DNA of 64,000 nucleotides from JACKCB01 sp964452775 (GTDB taxonomy: Bacteria > Chloroflexota > Anaerolineae > Promineifilales > Promineifilaceae), in NCBI GenBank assembly GCA_964452775.1, contig CAYVQP010000009.1, forward strand, positions 1 through 64,000, in the 5' to 3' direction. Both the position numbers and the translations under genes were made by a program. The notes below the pieces were generated by a model. It was not told the origin of the DNA, did no database searches, and was given only the letters and a program-made list of their open reading frames with translations. Of the stretch, positions 20,382 to 29,479 are shown piece after piece. How positions within the stretch are numbered: position 1 is the stretch's first letter; each line of letters starts with the position of its first letter.

Positions 20382-21953
20382 ATCAGTCGTCGTTACCTGT
20401 TCTTGACCGTGTTTGTCGCCGGCATGTCCACGCTGGCGATCGAATTTACCACCAGCCGCATGCTGCAGACGGTCTTCGGCACCTCCAACATCGTCTGGGC
20501 CAATGTGATTGGTCTGGTGCTATTCTTTCTGACGGTGGGCTATTTCCTCGGGGGATGGCTGGCAGACCGGAAGCCTCAGCCGCGACTTTTCTATGCGCTG
20601 GTTACGCTGGCCGGCATTTGCGGCATCTTCTTCCTGCTCCTGACCAGCCTGTTGCTGAAGTCAGCGGCATCCGCCCTGGCGTCGGTCAACGTGGGGCCGA
20701 TCCTCAGCTCGCTGGTGGGCGTCTTACTGGCACTTGCCGTGCCGATTACGTTGCTGGGCTGTATTTCGCCGTTTGCCATCCGGCTGGGCGTGCGCAATGT
20801 GGAGGAAGCCGGCCGGATGAGCGGTCGCATCTACGCGGTCTCTACCTGGGGCAGTTTGCTGGGCACTTATCTGCCGGTGCTCCTGGTGATTCCCCTGGCG
20901 GGCAGCCGGTGGACGGCGATCATCTTTGGCAGCCTGCTGCTGTTGGTAGGCCTGATCGGTCTTTGGCGCAGCGATCGCGGGCTGGGAGTGGCCGGGGCAG
21001 CATTGACTCTACTGGTCATTCCCATTGCCCTTCTCTGGTCGCAGGGACAGATCAAGGACCAGCCGGGACAGATATTCGAGACGGAATCGGCATACAACTA
21101 TGTCCAGGTCATCCGCCGCGACGATTGCAACTATCTGTTGCTGAATGAAGGGCAGGCCTTCCACTCTTACTATTGTGACGGCGGTCGCGTGCCGCGTGTT
21201 TCCGTGTGGAGCATTATGATGGCCGCGCCATACTTTAATCAGCTTACTCCGGCGGAGGCCAATGCCGGGCCGGTCGGCAGCCTGGCGGTCATCGGTCTGG
21301 CGGCGGGCACGATTCCCAAACAGTTTACCAATGTGTTCGGCCCAATTCCGATAGAGGGCATTGAGCTGGACCCGGACATCGTCGAAGCCGGGCGAAATTA
21401 CTTCGCGCTTAATGAGCCGAATATCCATGTCATAGTGGGTGATGGACGCTATGAGTTGAACCGGCTGCCCGGTCGTTACGATGTCATCACCATTGACGCA
21501 TACAAAGTGCCATATATTCCCTGGCACCTGACGACACAAGAGTTTTTTCAGGAAGTGCGCGCACATCTGAACGACGACGGCGTGGTGGCCATCAACGTCG
21601 GGCGCGCGCCGGCAGATCGCAGTCTGGTGGAGGCGATGACCGCCACCTTACAGACGGTCTTTCCTACGGTCCACACCATTGACATCCCAGGTTCCCTTAA
21701 TTCCATTCTGATAGCCACGGTAGAACCAACACAGGCCGGCACTCTGGCGCATAATCTGGCCAAACTGGACCCGACCGCCGATCCGCTACTGCGGGAGGTT
21801 TTGCAGACTGCCGTCAGTAATCTGGTACCGACTGCGGCATCGGATGTGATTTTCACGGACGAACGGGCGCCGCTGGAGACGATTGTTGACGCCCTGGTGC
21901 TACGCTATCTGCTGGAAGAAGGCCCGGCCGGCCTACCCACCATCGGCGGCTAA
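20382..21953 (+). CDS. Membrane-fused spermidine synthase-like protein
   Basis: About 523 residues. Seven or eight membrane helices (starting YLFLTVFVAGMSTLAIEFTTSR) are fused to a Rossmann methyltransferase-fold domain of the SpeE type: IGLAAGT near 327, GIELDPDIV, VGDGRYELN, DVITIDAYKVPYIPWHLTT. The glycine loop differs from the GGGDG of true spermidine synthases, so the substrate is uncertain. The start is unresolved: a good GAGGTG (20371-20376) points at an ATC codon at 20382, which is not a usual start. TTG 20295 would overlap the previous gene by 59 bases and TTG 20403 lies far from the ribosome site. The stop and frame are secure. Confidence 0.8.
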   Translation: MSRRYLFLTVFVAGMSTLAIEFTTSRMLQTVFGTSNIVWANVIGLVLFFLTVGYFLGGWLADRKPQPRLFYALVTLAGICGIFFLLLTSLLLKSAASALASVNVGPILSSLVGVLLALAVPITLLGCISPFAIRLGVRNVEEAGRMSGRIYAVSTWGSLLGTYLPVLLVIPLAGSRWTAIIFGSLLLLVGLIGLWRSDRGLGVAGAALTLLVIPIALLWSQGQIKDQPGQIFETESAYNYVQVIRRDDCNYLLLNEGQAFHSYYCDGGRVPRVSVWSIMMAAPYFNQLTPAEANAGPVGSLAVIGLAAGTIPKQFTNVFGPIPIEGIELDPDIVEAGRNYFALNEPNIHVIVGDGRYELNRLPGRYDVITIDAYKVPYIPWHLTTQEFFQEVRAHLNDDGVVAINVGRAPADRSLVEAMTATLQTVFPTVHTIDIPGSLNSILIATVEPTQAGTLAHNLAKLDPTADPLLREVLQTAVSNLVPTAASDVIFTDERAPLETIVDALVLRYLLEEGPAGLPTIGG

Positions 21954-22042
21954 AGTCCTTGCCTGACCACGGAATCCGGCAAACGCCGGCGCGACGTGGA
22001 GCATAGTCTTCTCAAGCTCGCTTCTGCAACTGGAGAGTACCC

Positions 22043-22756
22043 TTGAACAAGAGTGTGACGACAATCATCAAGTGGCTGGTTATCCTGGCAATGCCCTTCT
22101 TCATCGGCCTGGGTTCAGTGGTGCTGGTCATCGCTTCTGCGCCGGCCTATCTAGCCTATGAGTATGGCAAGCCGAACTTTCCGCCGGATCCCTTTGGCTT
22201 CACCAATGAGCAGCGCGAGGAGTTGGCCCTGGTGGCAGTGAATTATCTGCGTAGTCGCGCACCGGCCACAGAAGTCATCATCATGTTGGAGAAACAACAA
22301 CTTCCGGACGGGAGCGGTCCGCTTTACAGCCAGGATGAAATCGGCCACATGCTGGACGTCAAGAACGTGGTGGATGCGATCAGGAGGGTCTGGTGGGCAT
22401 CGGCCATCATCGTTGTTGGGGGCCTGTTACTCTTGCTGCTGCAAAGGGAAAGCCGGCACGCTGGTTACGCGGCCATCATGGGCGGCGGGATCGCTACAAC
22501 CGCCGTGTTGCTGTTAATAGCCCTGTTTATCGGGCTTGCTTGGAACACCTTCTTTGTGCAGTTTCACGAGTTGCTCTTCCCTCCCGGCACCTGGACCTTC
22601 GGCTACAATGAATCGCTCATCCGCCTCTTCCCGGAGAAGTTCTGGTTTGATATCGGGGTGATCATGAGCGGCATTCCGCTAATTGGCGGAATCCTGGTGG
22701 CCCTGCTGGGTTATCTGCTCTGGCGAAGGAGCGGGAAGGATTCCGCCGGCGGCTAA
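22043..22756 (+). CDS. DUF1461/TIGR01906 membrane protein (Lit lipoprotein-transacylase family)
   Basis: 237 residues, four membrane helices (about 10-32, 118-133, 143-168, 205-228). TTG 22043 is supported by GGAGAG five bases upstream. The conserved features of this family are present: an outside loop with GHMLDVKNV (His102), and FHELLFPPGTWTFGYN (His near 178) followed by LFPEKFWFD. The same family includes Lit, which moves an acyl chain within the lipidated Cys of bacterial lipoproteins; that reaction is known for Firmicutes members and is only inferred here. It converges with and overlaps by 3 bases an M23 lipoprotein gene. Confidence 0.78.
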   Translation: MNKSVTTIIKWLVILAMPFFIGLGSVVLVIASAPAYLAYEYGKPNFPPDPFGFTNEQREELALVAVNYLRSRAPATEVIIMLEKQQLPDGSGPLYSQDEIGHMLDVKNVVDAIRRVWWASAIIVVGGLLLLLLQRESRHAGYAAIMGGGIATTAVLLLIALFIGLAWNTFFVQFHELLFPPGTWTFGYNESLIRLFPEKFWFDIGVIMSGIPLIGGILVALLGYLLWRRSGKDSAGG

Positions 22757-23910
22757 TCAATCACGATTTCCACGAAACTGGTCTGGTAGGGATACACCCA
22801 GAACTCTTGCTTAATTTTGCGCTGGCCTACTTCAACCGTGATCTCGTAATAGCCGGCGTACACATCATCCAGGGCGAAGTTCTCGTTCCAACCTTCGTCG
22901 GAGTTGACGCTGTCATCCGCGTATGTCGTCGTGGTGTAGGAGGGCGCCTCGCCATCAATACGTCGCAGGCTAATGGGAGCGCCATAGGCGAGCGTCCCAT
23001 CAGCCCAGGTGACGCGACCGGCGACCGTCCCGCGATCGGGAAAGGGGTAAAGCCACAGCAGCGGGTTACGGGTGGCGTCGTAGCTGTTCGCTCCGACCCT
23101 TACTTCGAGGTGCATGTGCGGGCCGTCGGCGATGCCGGATGCGCCGGATAAGGCGATGGGTTGCTCAGCGTCCACATGCTGCCCGACCACGACGAGGGGC
23201 GAGGTCAGATGTCCATATAAGGTGTAGACCGGCTGCCCATTCAACTGCGAGTCGTGCTCCAGAATGACCAGATTGCCGTAGAAGTTGGTCTGCGGCCCGT
23301 AAGCAGTTTCGGCATCGTTGCCGGCGACAATTACCGTCCCGCTGGCGACGGCCATGATTTCCGTGCCGCGCGCCACGTCAAACTCAACGCCATGGTGGGT
23401 GCGAATTTGGCCGCCGCGGGTACTGCCGTAGGGATAGTGCTTGTTGGTCCACAACACATTGTCCACCGCCACCGGCCGGCGAAACCAGTAATGCTCCCAG
23501 GGCGGGGTGTTGGGCAGGGCCGGCGGGGTAAAGGTGGGCAACGGCGTGGCTGAAGCCGTAGAGGTGGCCGGGATTGCCGTCGGCGGCTCAGGAGTAGCGG
23601 TGGCCGCGGCCGTCGCGGCCCTGGCGGCAGCTTCCTCCGGCGATAGCGGCGCGAATGCCGGTAGCCCCGTAGGCGTTTGCAGCACAACCTCCACGGGCGG
23701 CGGCAAGGTCTCCGTGGCCGGCGGGGTCGTCACCAGCGCGATCGGGGCCGCCGCGGCGGCAGTCGTGGCGCCCGCTTCGTCGGGCGTGCTGGTCGCCGGG
23801 GACGACTGAGTGCAACCGGCTGCAACCAGTGTCAGAAGCACAATCGTCCACCGGCCGTATCTGCCGGCCCGCTGGAGCCCCCTCAACCACCCGCGGTTCA
23901 GCAAACGCAA
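22753..23910 (-). CDS. M23 family metallopeptidase-like lipoprotein
   Basis: About 385 residues. A signal sequence ends in the lipobox LVAAGC, so it is predicted to be lipidated and anchored outside. A Pro/Thr/Ala-rich linker follows to about residue 145. The LytM/M23 domain contains HHGVEFD (first zinc ligands His and Asp) and GPHMHLEV (the HxH motif), so the zinc site is intact; it would cut peptidoglycan cross-bridges or act as a murein-hydrolase regulator. A C-terminal beta domain ends the protein. TTG 23910 with AGGGGG upstream is preferred over TTG 23943, which overlaps ftcD by 32 bases. Confidence 0.87.
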   Translation of the reverse strand: MRLLNRGWLRGLQRAGRYGRWTIVLLTLVAAGCTQSSPATSTPDEAGATTAAAAAPIALVTTPPATETLPPPVEVVLQTPTGLPAFAPLSPEEAAARAATAAATATPEPPTAIPATSTASATPLPTFTPPALPNTPPWEHYWFRRPVAVDNVLWTNKHYPYGSTRGGQIRTHHGVEFDVARGTEIMAVASGTVIVAGNDAETAYGPQTNFYGNLVILEHDSQLNGQPVYTLYGHLTSPLVVVGQHVDAEQPIALSGASGIADGPHMHLEVRVGANSYDATRNPLLWLYPFPDRGTVAGRVTWADGTLAYGAPISLRRIDGEAPSYTTTTYADDSVNSDEGWNENFALDDVYAGYYEITVEVGQRKIKQEFWVYPYQTSFVEIVID

Positions 23911-23911
23911 A

Positions 23912-25438
23912 TCAAAAGCCCCCTCGTTCGCGCGCCGTCGCAATGACCTTCTCCACCCTGGCGTTGACTTCCGCTTCCAGAGCTGCTACCTCCTGCTTCC
24001 ATTGGTGAGCAAGCTGGCTATTGGACAGTGAGCTTCCATTGACCTGCACATTCAGCGAGGCGACCTGTACGGCTGCCCGGGCTATCAGGGCAGCGCTGGC
24101 GGCGTCTGTGGCCGCGTTGCGATTGCCGATTGCTGTTATCGTCTCCGCCAGATGGACCACATCCCGGCAAACCCTGGCGACCCGCAACGGTTCTTTCCCG
24201 GCTCGAATTGTTGCCTGTTCAACAGCAGCCGCCCTTTCATCGTCGCTGAGCGACTTGTCCCGATGGACGGCCATCAGGGCATCAAAGGCGGCGGCATCCG
24301 CTACGATGGCTGCGCTCAGTTCATCCCTGATTTGTCGCGCTTGAACAATGATCGCCCGCGCTTCCTGATCCACATCGGCATACGCTTTGCGACCGGCGGT
24401 CAGGCCGGCCACCATTTCGACGAGCGCTGCACCCAGCGCGCCGGCAAGCGCCGCCACGGATCCGCCGCCGGGTGTGGGGGACTTGCTGGCCACTGCCGCC
24501 AGGAAATCGTGTGGGACCACGGCCGCCAGGCCGGCATCAGCATCCGCCGGCTCCGCCAGCTGGTGTTCAAGTATTTGCGACTCCTGAAGATCGTCCAACT
24601 GCAAGTACCACTTCGCGGCATCCAGCAGCGCCGCTTGTGGAGTAAGTCCAACCAGCTCAGCCCGCGTAATGAGCGTCCCGTAACGGCCGGCCTCCCGTCT
24701 CACTGCTTCCTGCACCCGATGAATGGGCGTCCTGGTGAAGTTCAGCAGGTTCATGCTTACCTGAGCCTGTCCCTCCACCTCAAAGCCCAGGGCCTGCACA
24801 TTCTCCAGGCCGCCGCTGATGGTGCGCACGGCGCGGGCCACCTTGTTAGCGACGTCCACGTCGGCCGTGTTGAGGTAAAGGTTGTAGGCGATGAGGAATG
24901 GGCGTGCTCCGACCACCGTAGCCCCTGCCGGATTAGCTTGCGCAGGACCAAAATCCGGCTTGCGTTCCGGCTTAACGGCTACTTCCTCGCGCCATAGCTC
25001 GTACTGTCCCTTACGGATGTCGCTCAGCTTCACCCGCTCCGGCCTGGTCGCCGCCTCCGCATACAGGTAGACGGGAAGGTTTAGCTCCTCGCCTACGCGC
25101 TGTCCCACGCGCCGGGCAAGCTGGACGCACTCCTGCATGGTAACACCTTTCACCGGCACAAACGGGCATACGTCCGTCGCTCCGATGCGGGGATGTTCGC
25201 CCGTGTGCTCATCCAGGTTGATTAACTGCGCGGCCAGCCGGATGGCCCGAAAGGCAGCCTCCTCGACCGCCTCAACGCTGCCTACGAAGGTGATCACCGT
25301 GCGATTGTGGTCGGCGTCTGGGCTGACGCTCAAAACGCGCGCACCGCGAACCTGGCGAATCGCTTCCGCAATTGCGTTGTAAACTTCCGGGCGACGACCG
25401 TCGCTAAAGTTCGGAACACATTCCACGATTTGTTGCAT
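23912..25438 (-). CDS. ftcD: Bifunctional glutamate formimidoyltransferase/formimidoyl-THF cyclodeaminase
   Basis: 508 residues from ATG 25438, with AGGAG at normal distance. The N-terminal half (from CVPNFSDGR) has formiminotransferase features: HNRTVITFVG, HTGEHPRIGATDVCPFVP, and YNLYLNT. From about 312 the C-terminal half is a cyclodeaminase (FchA) domain with SPTPGGGSVAALAGALGAAL. Many bacteria keep these as two genes; here they are fused as in animal FTCD. It takes the formimino group from histidine breakdown into the folate one-carbon pool. No other hut gene is in the window. Confidence 0.93.
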   Translation of the reverse strand: MQQIVECVPNFSDGRRPEVYNAIAEAIRQVRGARVLSVSPDADHNRTVITFVGSVEAVEEAAFRAIRLAAQLINLDEHTGEHPRIGATDVCPFVPVKGVTMQECVQLARRVGQRVGEELNLPVYLYAEAATRPERVKLSDIRKGQYELWREEVAVKPERKPDFGPAQANPAGATVVGARPFLIAYNLYLNTADVDVANKVARAVRTISGGLENVQALGFEVEGQAQVSMNLLNFTRTPIHRVQEAVRREAGRYGTLITRAELVGLTPQAALLDAAKWYLQLDDLQESQILEHQLAEPADADAGLAAVVPHDFLAAVASKSPTPGGGSVAALAGALGAALVEMVAGLTAGRKAYADVDQEARAIIVQARQIRDELSAAIVADAAAFDALMAVHRDKSLSDDERAAAVEQATIRAGKEPLRVARVCRDVVHLAETITAIGNRNAATDAASAALIARAAVQVASLNVQVNGSSLSNSQLAHQWKQEVAALEAEVNARVEKVIATARERGGF

Positions 25439-25547
25439 GCACTCTGCTCCTGTTGTGATGTGGCGGAAGGCCAACGGGCGATTATAGCTGGTTGCGCGGG
25501 CGGCGACAGAGCGGCGGCGGCGAACGCAGCCAACACTTACGCGCTGC

Positions 25548-27323
25548 TTAACCCCGATTCCATCGAATGAGAAAGGGCAGCAGCGTCATTGGCTGGCTGT
25601 TCCAGGCCGTCAGCTGCTCCCTGGCCAACCAATTCAGCCATGCCGCCGGCCCGTCGAGTGGCTGAGGCAGGAGATAGCCGGATCCGCGCGGGTAGAGATT
25701 CACGGTTGGAATCTTGCCTATTTCCGCGGACATTTCTGCCAACTCGGCAGCCCGCGCAATGGCGTCAATGAAATCGCCCCGGCTGTCAACAAGCCCACGT
25801 TCCTGCGCTTGCCGGCCCGTCCAGACCCGGCCGAGGCAAATCTCATCCAGGTTTTCCAACGGCAAATTTCTCCCTTCAGACACAATCTGCTTGAATCTGT
25901 CGTAGCTCTCCATAATGCCATTGAAGATGATTGCTCGTTCACCTTCGGTAAGGGTCCCGCTGTCGCTGTAGAGGCCGGCGTGTGCGCCGCGACTAAGCGC
26001 CGCGCGGTTCACGTACATCCGTTCGTACAGGCCATCCGTATTGAACCGGCCACTGACCACGCCGACTGAGCCGGTGAGGGTGGCCGACTGGGCCATGATG
26101 TGCCGGGCGGGCGCGCTCACATAATACCCGCCGGAAGCGGCGACGTTGCCCATATAGACCAGCACCGGCTTCTTGAGGGACAACCTGTGCACTTGCCGCC
26201 AGATGAGATCGGAGGCCAGTGCCAGGCCGCCGGGAGATTCAACATGCAAGATCAGCGCGCCGAGGCCGGAGATTCGCTCTGCCTGGCGCAGCTGGCGAAT
26301 CAAGGTGTTGGCCCCGGCTGTCGCCCCACCTAGAAAGGGAATGGGCAGGTCAACGGGCGACCGGCGGCTGCTGCCGGAAGCTATTGCTCCCTCCAGGGTT
26401 ATCACGCCAATGAATTTGCCGGCGGCCGGGCCGACCGTCTCGTACAACTGGCGGTGCACTTGTTGCCAGGTAGCCAGCCGGGCATGCTTTTTCTTGCTGT
26501 CTGCCGGCGCCAGCAATTTTGCTAACTCATCTTCATACGCCACATGGTCCAACAGCCCCAGTTCGGCAGCTTTCGCCGCCGGATAAGGCGCACCGTCAAT
26601 GAGCGCCTTTACTTCTGCCTGGTTCTTGCCCCGTCCGGCCGCCATCTCGTGGGTAAGTTGATCGTAGGTGTCCTCCAGCAACCATTCCAATTGCTCGCGA
26701 TGCTCCGCCGTAAGCTCCGCCTGCCCAACCAGGTTGCCGGCGGTCTTGTACGGTGATATTTGAAAGACATCAACGGCGACGCCAAGTTGGGCCAACGCAT
26801 CCTTCAGGAAGAGGACCTCAGTGCGAAGGCCAAGCACGTCAAAGGTGGCTGCCGGCGGGGCGATAATTGTGTCTGCCGCGGTGGCAATGAAGTAATGCGC
26901 CAGGTTCAATACCGGCGAATAGACAACTACTGTCTTTCCGGCATCGCGTAGCCGGCTGATAGATCGGCGCAGATTTTGCAGCGTGGCAAGTCCGGTTGAT
27001 AGCCCGGTCAGGTGGATAACCAGCCCCTTCACGCGCTTGTCGCCCGCAATGCGCAGAAAGCGTTCATTGATCGTTTGCATGCTCAAGGGAGGGGGTGGAT
27101 AGGGTAGAAAGCGCTGGACATAAGGACGCGGCGGCGCATCACGCTCCGGCAAGGGGCCGCCGATATGCATCACGATATAGTCTACTCGCCTTCGTTGAAA
27201 GCGCCGGACGAGGTTCCGGACGCCGGCCATCGCGCCGGCGCGTATGCGTCTCAGCCGGCGCTCCAGGCGCATCGGCGCCCGCGCCAGGGCGATCAGGCGA
27301 GATGTCCGCTGTTTCTCATTCAT
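25548..27323 (-). CDS. sppA: Signal peptide peptidase SppA, long (67K) type
   Basis: 591 residues from ATG 27323. Two tandem crotonase-like domains: the N-terminal half supplies the general base Lys193 in SPYKTAGN, and the C-terminal half supplies the nucleophile Ser397 in VAASGGYYVSAPA. The spacing matches E. coli SppA (Lys209, Ser409). It degrades leftover signal peptides. Unlike E. coli SppA I see no clear N-terminal membrane helix; the first 47 residues are very Arg-rich instead, so membrane association may be peripheral. Confidence 0.92.
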   Translation of the reverse strand: MNEKQRTSRLIALARAPMRLERRLRRIRAGAMAGVRNLVRRFQRRRVDYIVMHIGGPLPERDAPPRPYVQRFLPYPPPPLSMQTINERFLRIAGDKRVKGLVIHLTGLSTGLATLQNLRRSISRLRDAGKTVVVYSPVLNLAHYFIATAADTIIAPPAATFDVLGLRTEVLFLKDALAQLGVAVDVFQISPYKTAGNLVGQAELTAEHREQLEWLLEDTYDQLTHEMAAGRGKNQAEVKALIDGAPYPAAKAAELGLLDHVAYEDELAKLLAPADSKKKHARLATWQQVHRQLYETVGPAAGKFIGVITLEGAIASGSSRRSPVDLPIPFLGGATAGANTLIRQLRQAERISGLGALILHVESPGGLALASDLIWRQVHRLSLKKPVLVYMGNVAASGGYYVSAPARHIMAQSATLTGSVGVVSGRFNTDGLYERMYVNRAALSRGAHAGLYSDSGTLTEGERAIIFNGIMESYDRFKQIVSEGRNLPLENLDEICLGRVWTGRQAQERGLVDSRGDFIDAIARAAELAEMSAEIGKIPTVNLYPRGSGYLLPQPLDGPAAWLNWLAREQLTAWNSQPMTLLPFLIRWNRG

Positions 27324-27472
27324 GCGAGTGCAACCTCTCAAATCTCATTCGGCCCGATATGATAGGCGGTTGCGATAAGCGTAGCAAGTGAACCGATGGG
27401 CTACGTGAAGCAGAAGCGCTTCCAGCGCCGGCAGGGTAAATGTGCGGTAGGGCTGCCCCGGCCCAACTACAC

Positions 27473-27501
27473 TTGAGAGTAAGCTCTGACTCTGTTACAA
27501 T
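27473..27501 (+). promoter_or_regulatory. Promoter of the thiamine riboswitch operon
   Basis: -35 TTGAGA (27473-27478), 17-base spacer, -10 TACAAT (27496-27501). The predicted start near 27508 lies just upstream of the TPP riboswitch. Confidence 0.72.
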
Positions 27502-27523
27502 TCAACTGCTTTACAATTGAGCG

Positions 27524-27615
27524 CACAGGGAGCTGGGACCAAACCCGGCTGAGAGGGCAGCGATTGGGCTGCCGACCTGCGAACCTGATCCGGATAATGC
27601 CGGCGGAGGGATGTG
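27524..27615 (+). promoter_or_regulatory. TPP riboswitch (THI element)
   Basis: All conserved blocks are present in order: GGGAGC with the pairing arm, CCCGGCTGAGAGGG (the CUGAGA motif), ACCTGCGAACCTGATCCGG (the ACCUGAUC motif), then ATGCCGGCGGAGGGA, with CACA/TGTG closing P1. It binds thiamine pyrophosphate in the nascent mRNA. A terminator follows 18 bases later, so control is by transcription termination when TPP is plentiful. It governs thiN and the ThiB-like gene. Confidence 0.96.
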
Positions 27616-27633
27616 AACGAACCATTCATTCTC

Positions 27634-27659
27634 AGCCACCCGAATTCGGGTGGCTTTTT
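27634..27659 (+). terminator. Riboswitch-controlled intrinsic terminator
   Basis: A 9-bp stem (27634-27642 with 27647-27655) with an AATT loop, followed by five T residues. It is the expression platform of the TPP riboswitch. Confidence 0.9.
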
Positions 27660-27709
27660 CTGTTTCTACCGGCGGTAACGCACTGGCTGAGCAAGGACCT
27701 GGTTTGACA

Positions 27710-28354
27710 ATGATCCTGATCGTGGCAAACGGAAATATCGAGCCGGGAGAGTGGTGGCGAGATCACTTGCGGCAAGCTAACGCGGTCATTGCTGCGGACG
27801 GCGGCTTGCGCCACCTGTTGTCTCTTGGCGTCCTGCCGGACCTTGTTATTGGCGATCTCGATTCCCTGTCTCCCGAAGAGCTGGCCCGGCTCGAAGGCGC
27901 GGGAACAAGGGTGTTGAGATACCCGGCGGAGAAAGATGAGACGGATCTCGAGCTGGCCCTCATTCACGCCGCCAGGATGGTTGATGAGGAAGTTTGGGTC
28001 CTGGGCGCGCTTGGCGGTCGGCTGGATCAAACGCTGGGCAATATCTTGCTTTTGGCCCATCCGGCCCTCTCAAGATCGCGCGTCTGCCTGCTCACCCAAT
28101 ATCAGCGGGCGTGGCTGGTCACCGGCGAAGAGACAGTTCACGGTAGCGCCGGCGACCGCATCTCGCTGATCCCGTTGGGCGGCGACGCGCAAATTGCCTT
28201 CACCACGAACTTGCGTTGGGAACTTTCAGACGAACACCTCTTATTCGGGCCGGCGCGTGGTCTCAGCAACATAATGACCGCCGATAAGGCAACTATTAGT
28301 GTGCGGAGTGGACAGGTGTTGTGCGTGCACACAGATCGGGAGTGGCGGCGCTAG
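27710..28354 (+). CDS. thiN: Thiamine pyrophosphokinase
   Basis: 214 residues from ATG 27710; AAGGA lies 12 bases upstream. It transfers pyrophosphate from ATP to thiamine. Signature segments are AADGGLRHL, the GDLDS acidic motif near 48, KDETDLELAL near 80 and GGRLDQTLGN near 105, followed by the C-terminal beta domain that binds thiamine (LSNIMTADKATI). Control by the TPP riboswitch directly upstream supports the call. Its end lies upstream of the ThiB-like lipoprotein start (28408). Confidence 0.94.
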   Translation: MILIVANGNIEPGEWWRDHLRQANAVIAADGGLRHLLSLGVLPDLVIGDLDSLSPEELARLEGAGTRVLRYPAEKDETDLELALIHAARMVDEEVWVLGALGGRLDQTLGNILLLAHPALSRSRVCLLTQYQRAWLVTGEETVHGSAGDRISLIPLGGDAQIAFTTNLRWELSDEHLLFGPARGLSNIMTADKATISVRSGQVLCVHTDREWRR

Positions 28355-28407
28355 GCGGCGTTTCTGTGCTTGCGGCCGATTCGCCGGTCCGAAGGGAAGA
28401 ACAAGTC

Positions 28408-29454
28408 ATGTCGAGATTATTGATGGTCACGTTGATGATGGTCATGTTGACCGCCTGCGGCGGCGCCCAGCCCGAACCAGAAGAGATCACCCTGATGACG
28501 CACGATAGCTTTGACGTCAGCGAGGAAGTCATTGCAGCGTTCGAAGAAGCGGAAGGGGTGACGGTCACTATCTTGCCCTCCGGTGACGCCGGCACCGCTC
28601 TTAATCAGGCAATCCTGGCCAGGGAAAACCCGTTGGCCGATGTATTTTACGGGGTAGACAACGCCTTTATGGGCCGGGCGCTCAGCGAGGATCTCTTCAT
28701 CCCTTACGATTCGCCGCTGCTGGACAAGATTCCGGACGCGCTAGAGTTGGACGCAACCCATCGTCTGCTACCGGCTGATTACGGGGACGTTTGCCTGAAC
28801 TATGACCGGGACTATTTCGCCCGAAGTGACTTGCCGCTGCCACAGTCGCTGGCCGATCTGACCGGTCCGGCCTACAAGAGCCTGCTGGTTGTGGAGAATC
28901 CGGCTACCTCCAGCCCTGGATTGGCCTTTCTGTTGGCGACGGTGGCCGAGTTTGGCGTCGAGGGCGACTACACCTACTTGGACTTCTGGCGCGACCTGCG
29001 CGCTAACGATGTGCTGGTGACCAACGACTGGAACGACGCTTACTATGGTCAGTTCAGCGTGGCGGGGGACGGTAACCGGCCGCTGGTTGTGTCGTACGCG
29101 ACCAGCCCGCCGGCAGAGATGATCTTCGCCGACCCGCCGCTGGACAGTCCGCCCAGCAGCAGTATCACCGCGCCGGGTACCTGTTTCCGGCAGATAGAGT
29201 TCGTTGGCATATTGGACGGCGCCCGCGATGAGGAACTGGCCCGCAACTTGGTAGACTTTCTGTTGAGCCGGCAGTTTCAGGAGGACTTGCCGCTGCGCAT
29301 GTTCGTCTTCCCGGCCAATGAGAACGCAGCGCTGCCGGATGTGTTCATCCAGTGGGTGACTTTGCCGGAGGATCCGGCCGCCATTTCGCCGGAGGAGATT
29401 GATGCCAATCGGGATGAGTGGATAGAGGCCTGGACGGAGGTGGTGCTGCGCTGA
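28408..29454 (+). CDS. thiB: Thiamine ABC transporter substrate-binding lipoprotein (ThiB-like)
   Basis: 348 residues from ATG 28408. A short signal with lipobox LTAC predicts a lipid-anchored binding protein. The segments THDSFDVSEEVI, GDAGTALNQAIL and ADVFYGVDNAFMGRAL match the ThiB/iron-binding (SBP_bac_1-like) pattern. It follows thiN with 53 bases between them and is under the same TPP riboswitch, which supports thiamine as ligand. No ThiP permease or ThiQ ATPase gene follows, so the membrane partners must be elsewhere. A longer upstream frame to 28321 overlaps thiN and is not preferred. Confidence 0.85.
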   Translation: MSRLLMVTLMMVMLTACGGAQPEPEEITLMTHDSFDVSEEVIAAFEEAEGVTVTILPSGDAGTALNQAILARENPLADVFYGVDNAFMGRALSEDLFIPYDSPLLDKIPDALELDATHRLLPADYGDVCLNYDRDYFARSDLPLPQSLADLTGPAYKSLLVVENPATSSPGLAFLLATVAEFGVEGDYTYLDFWRDLRANDVLVTNDWNDAYYGQFSVAGDGNRPLVVSYATSPPAEMIFADPPLDSPPSSSITAPGTCFRQIEFVGILDGARDEELARNLVDFLLSRQFQEDLPLRMFVFPANENAALPDVFIQWVTLPEDPAAISPEEIDANRDEWIEAWTEVVLR

Positions 29455-29479
29455 AGCTCTACCGCGCAGGAATCCCCGG

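Noticed and set aside
24152..24997. 281-codon plus-strand frame
   Set aside because: Antisense of the FtcD-FchA fusion with no ribosome site or recognisable domain.
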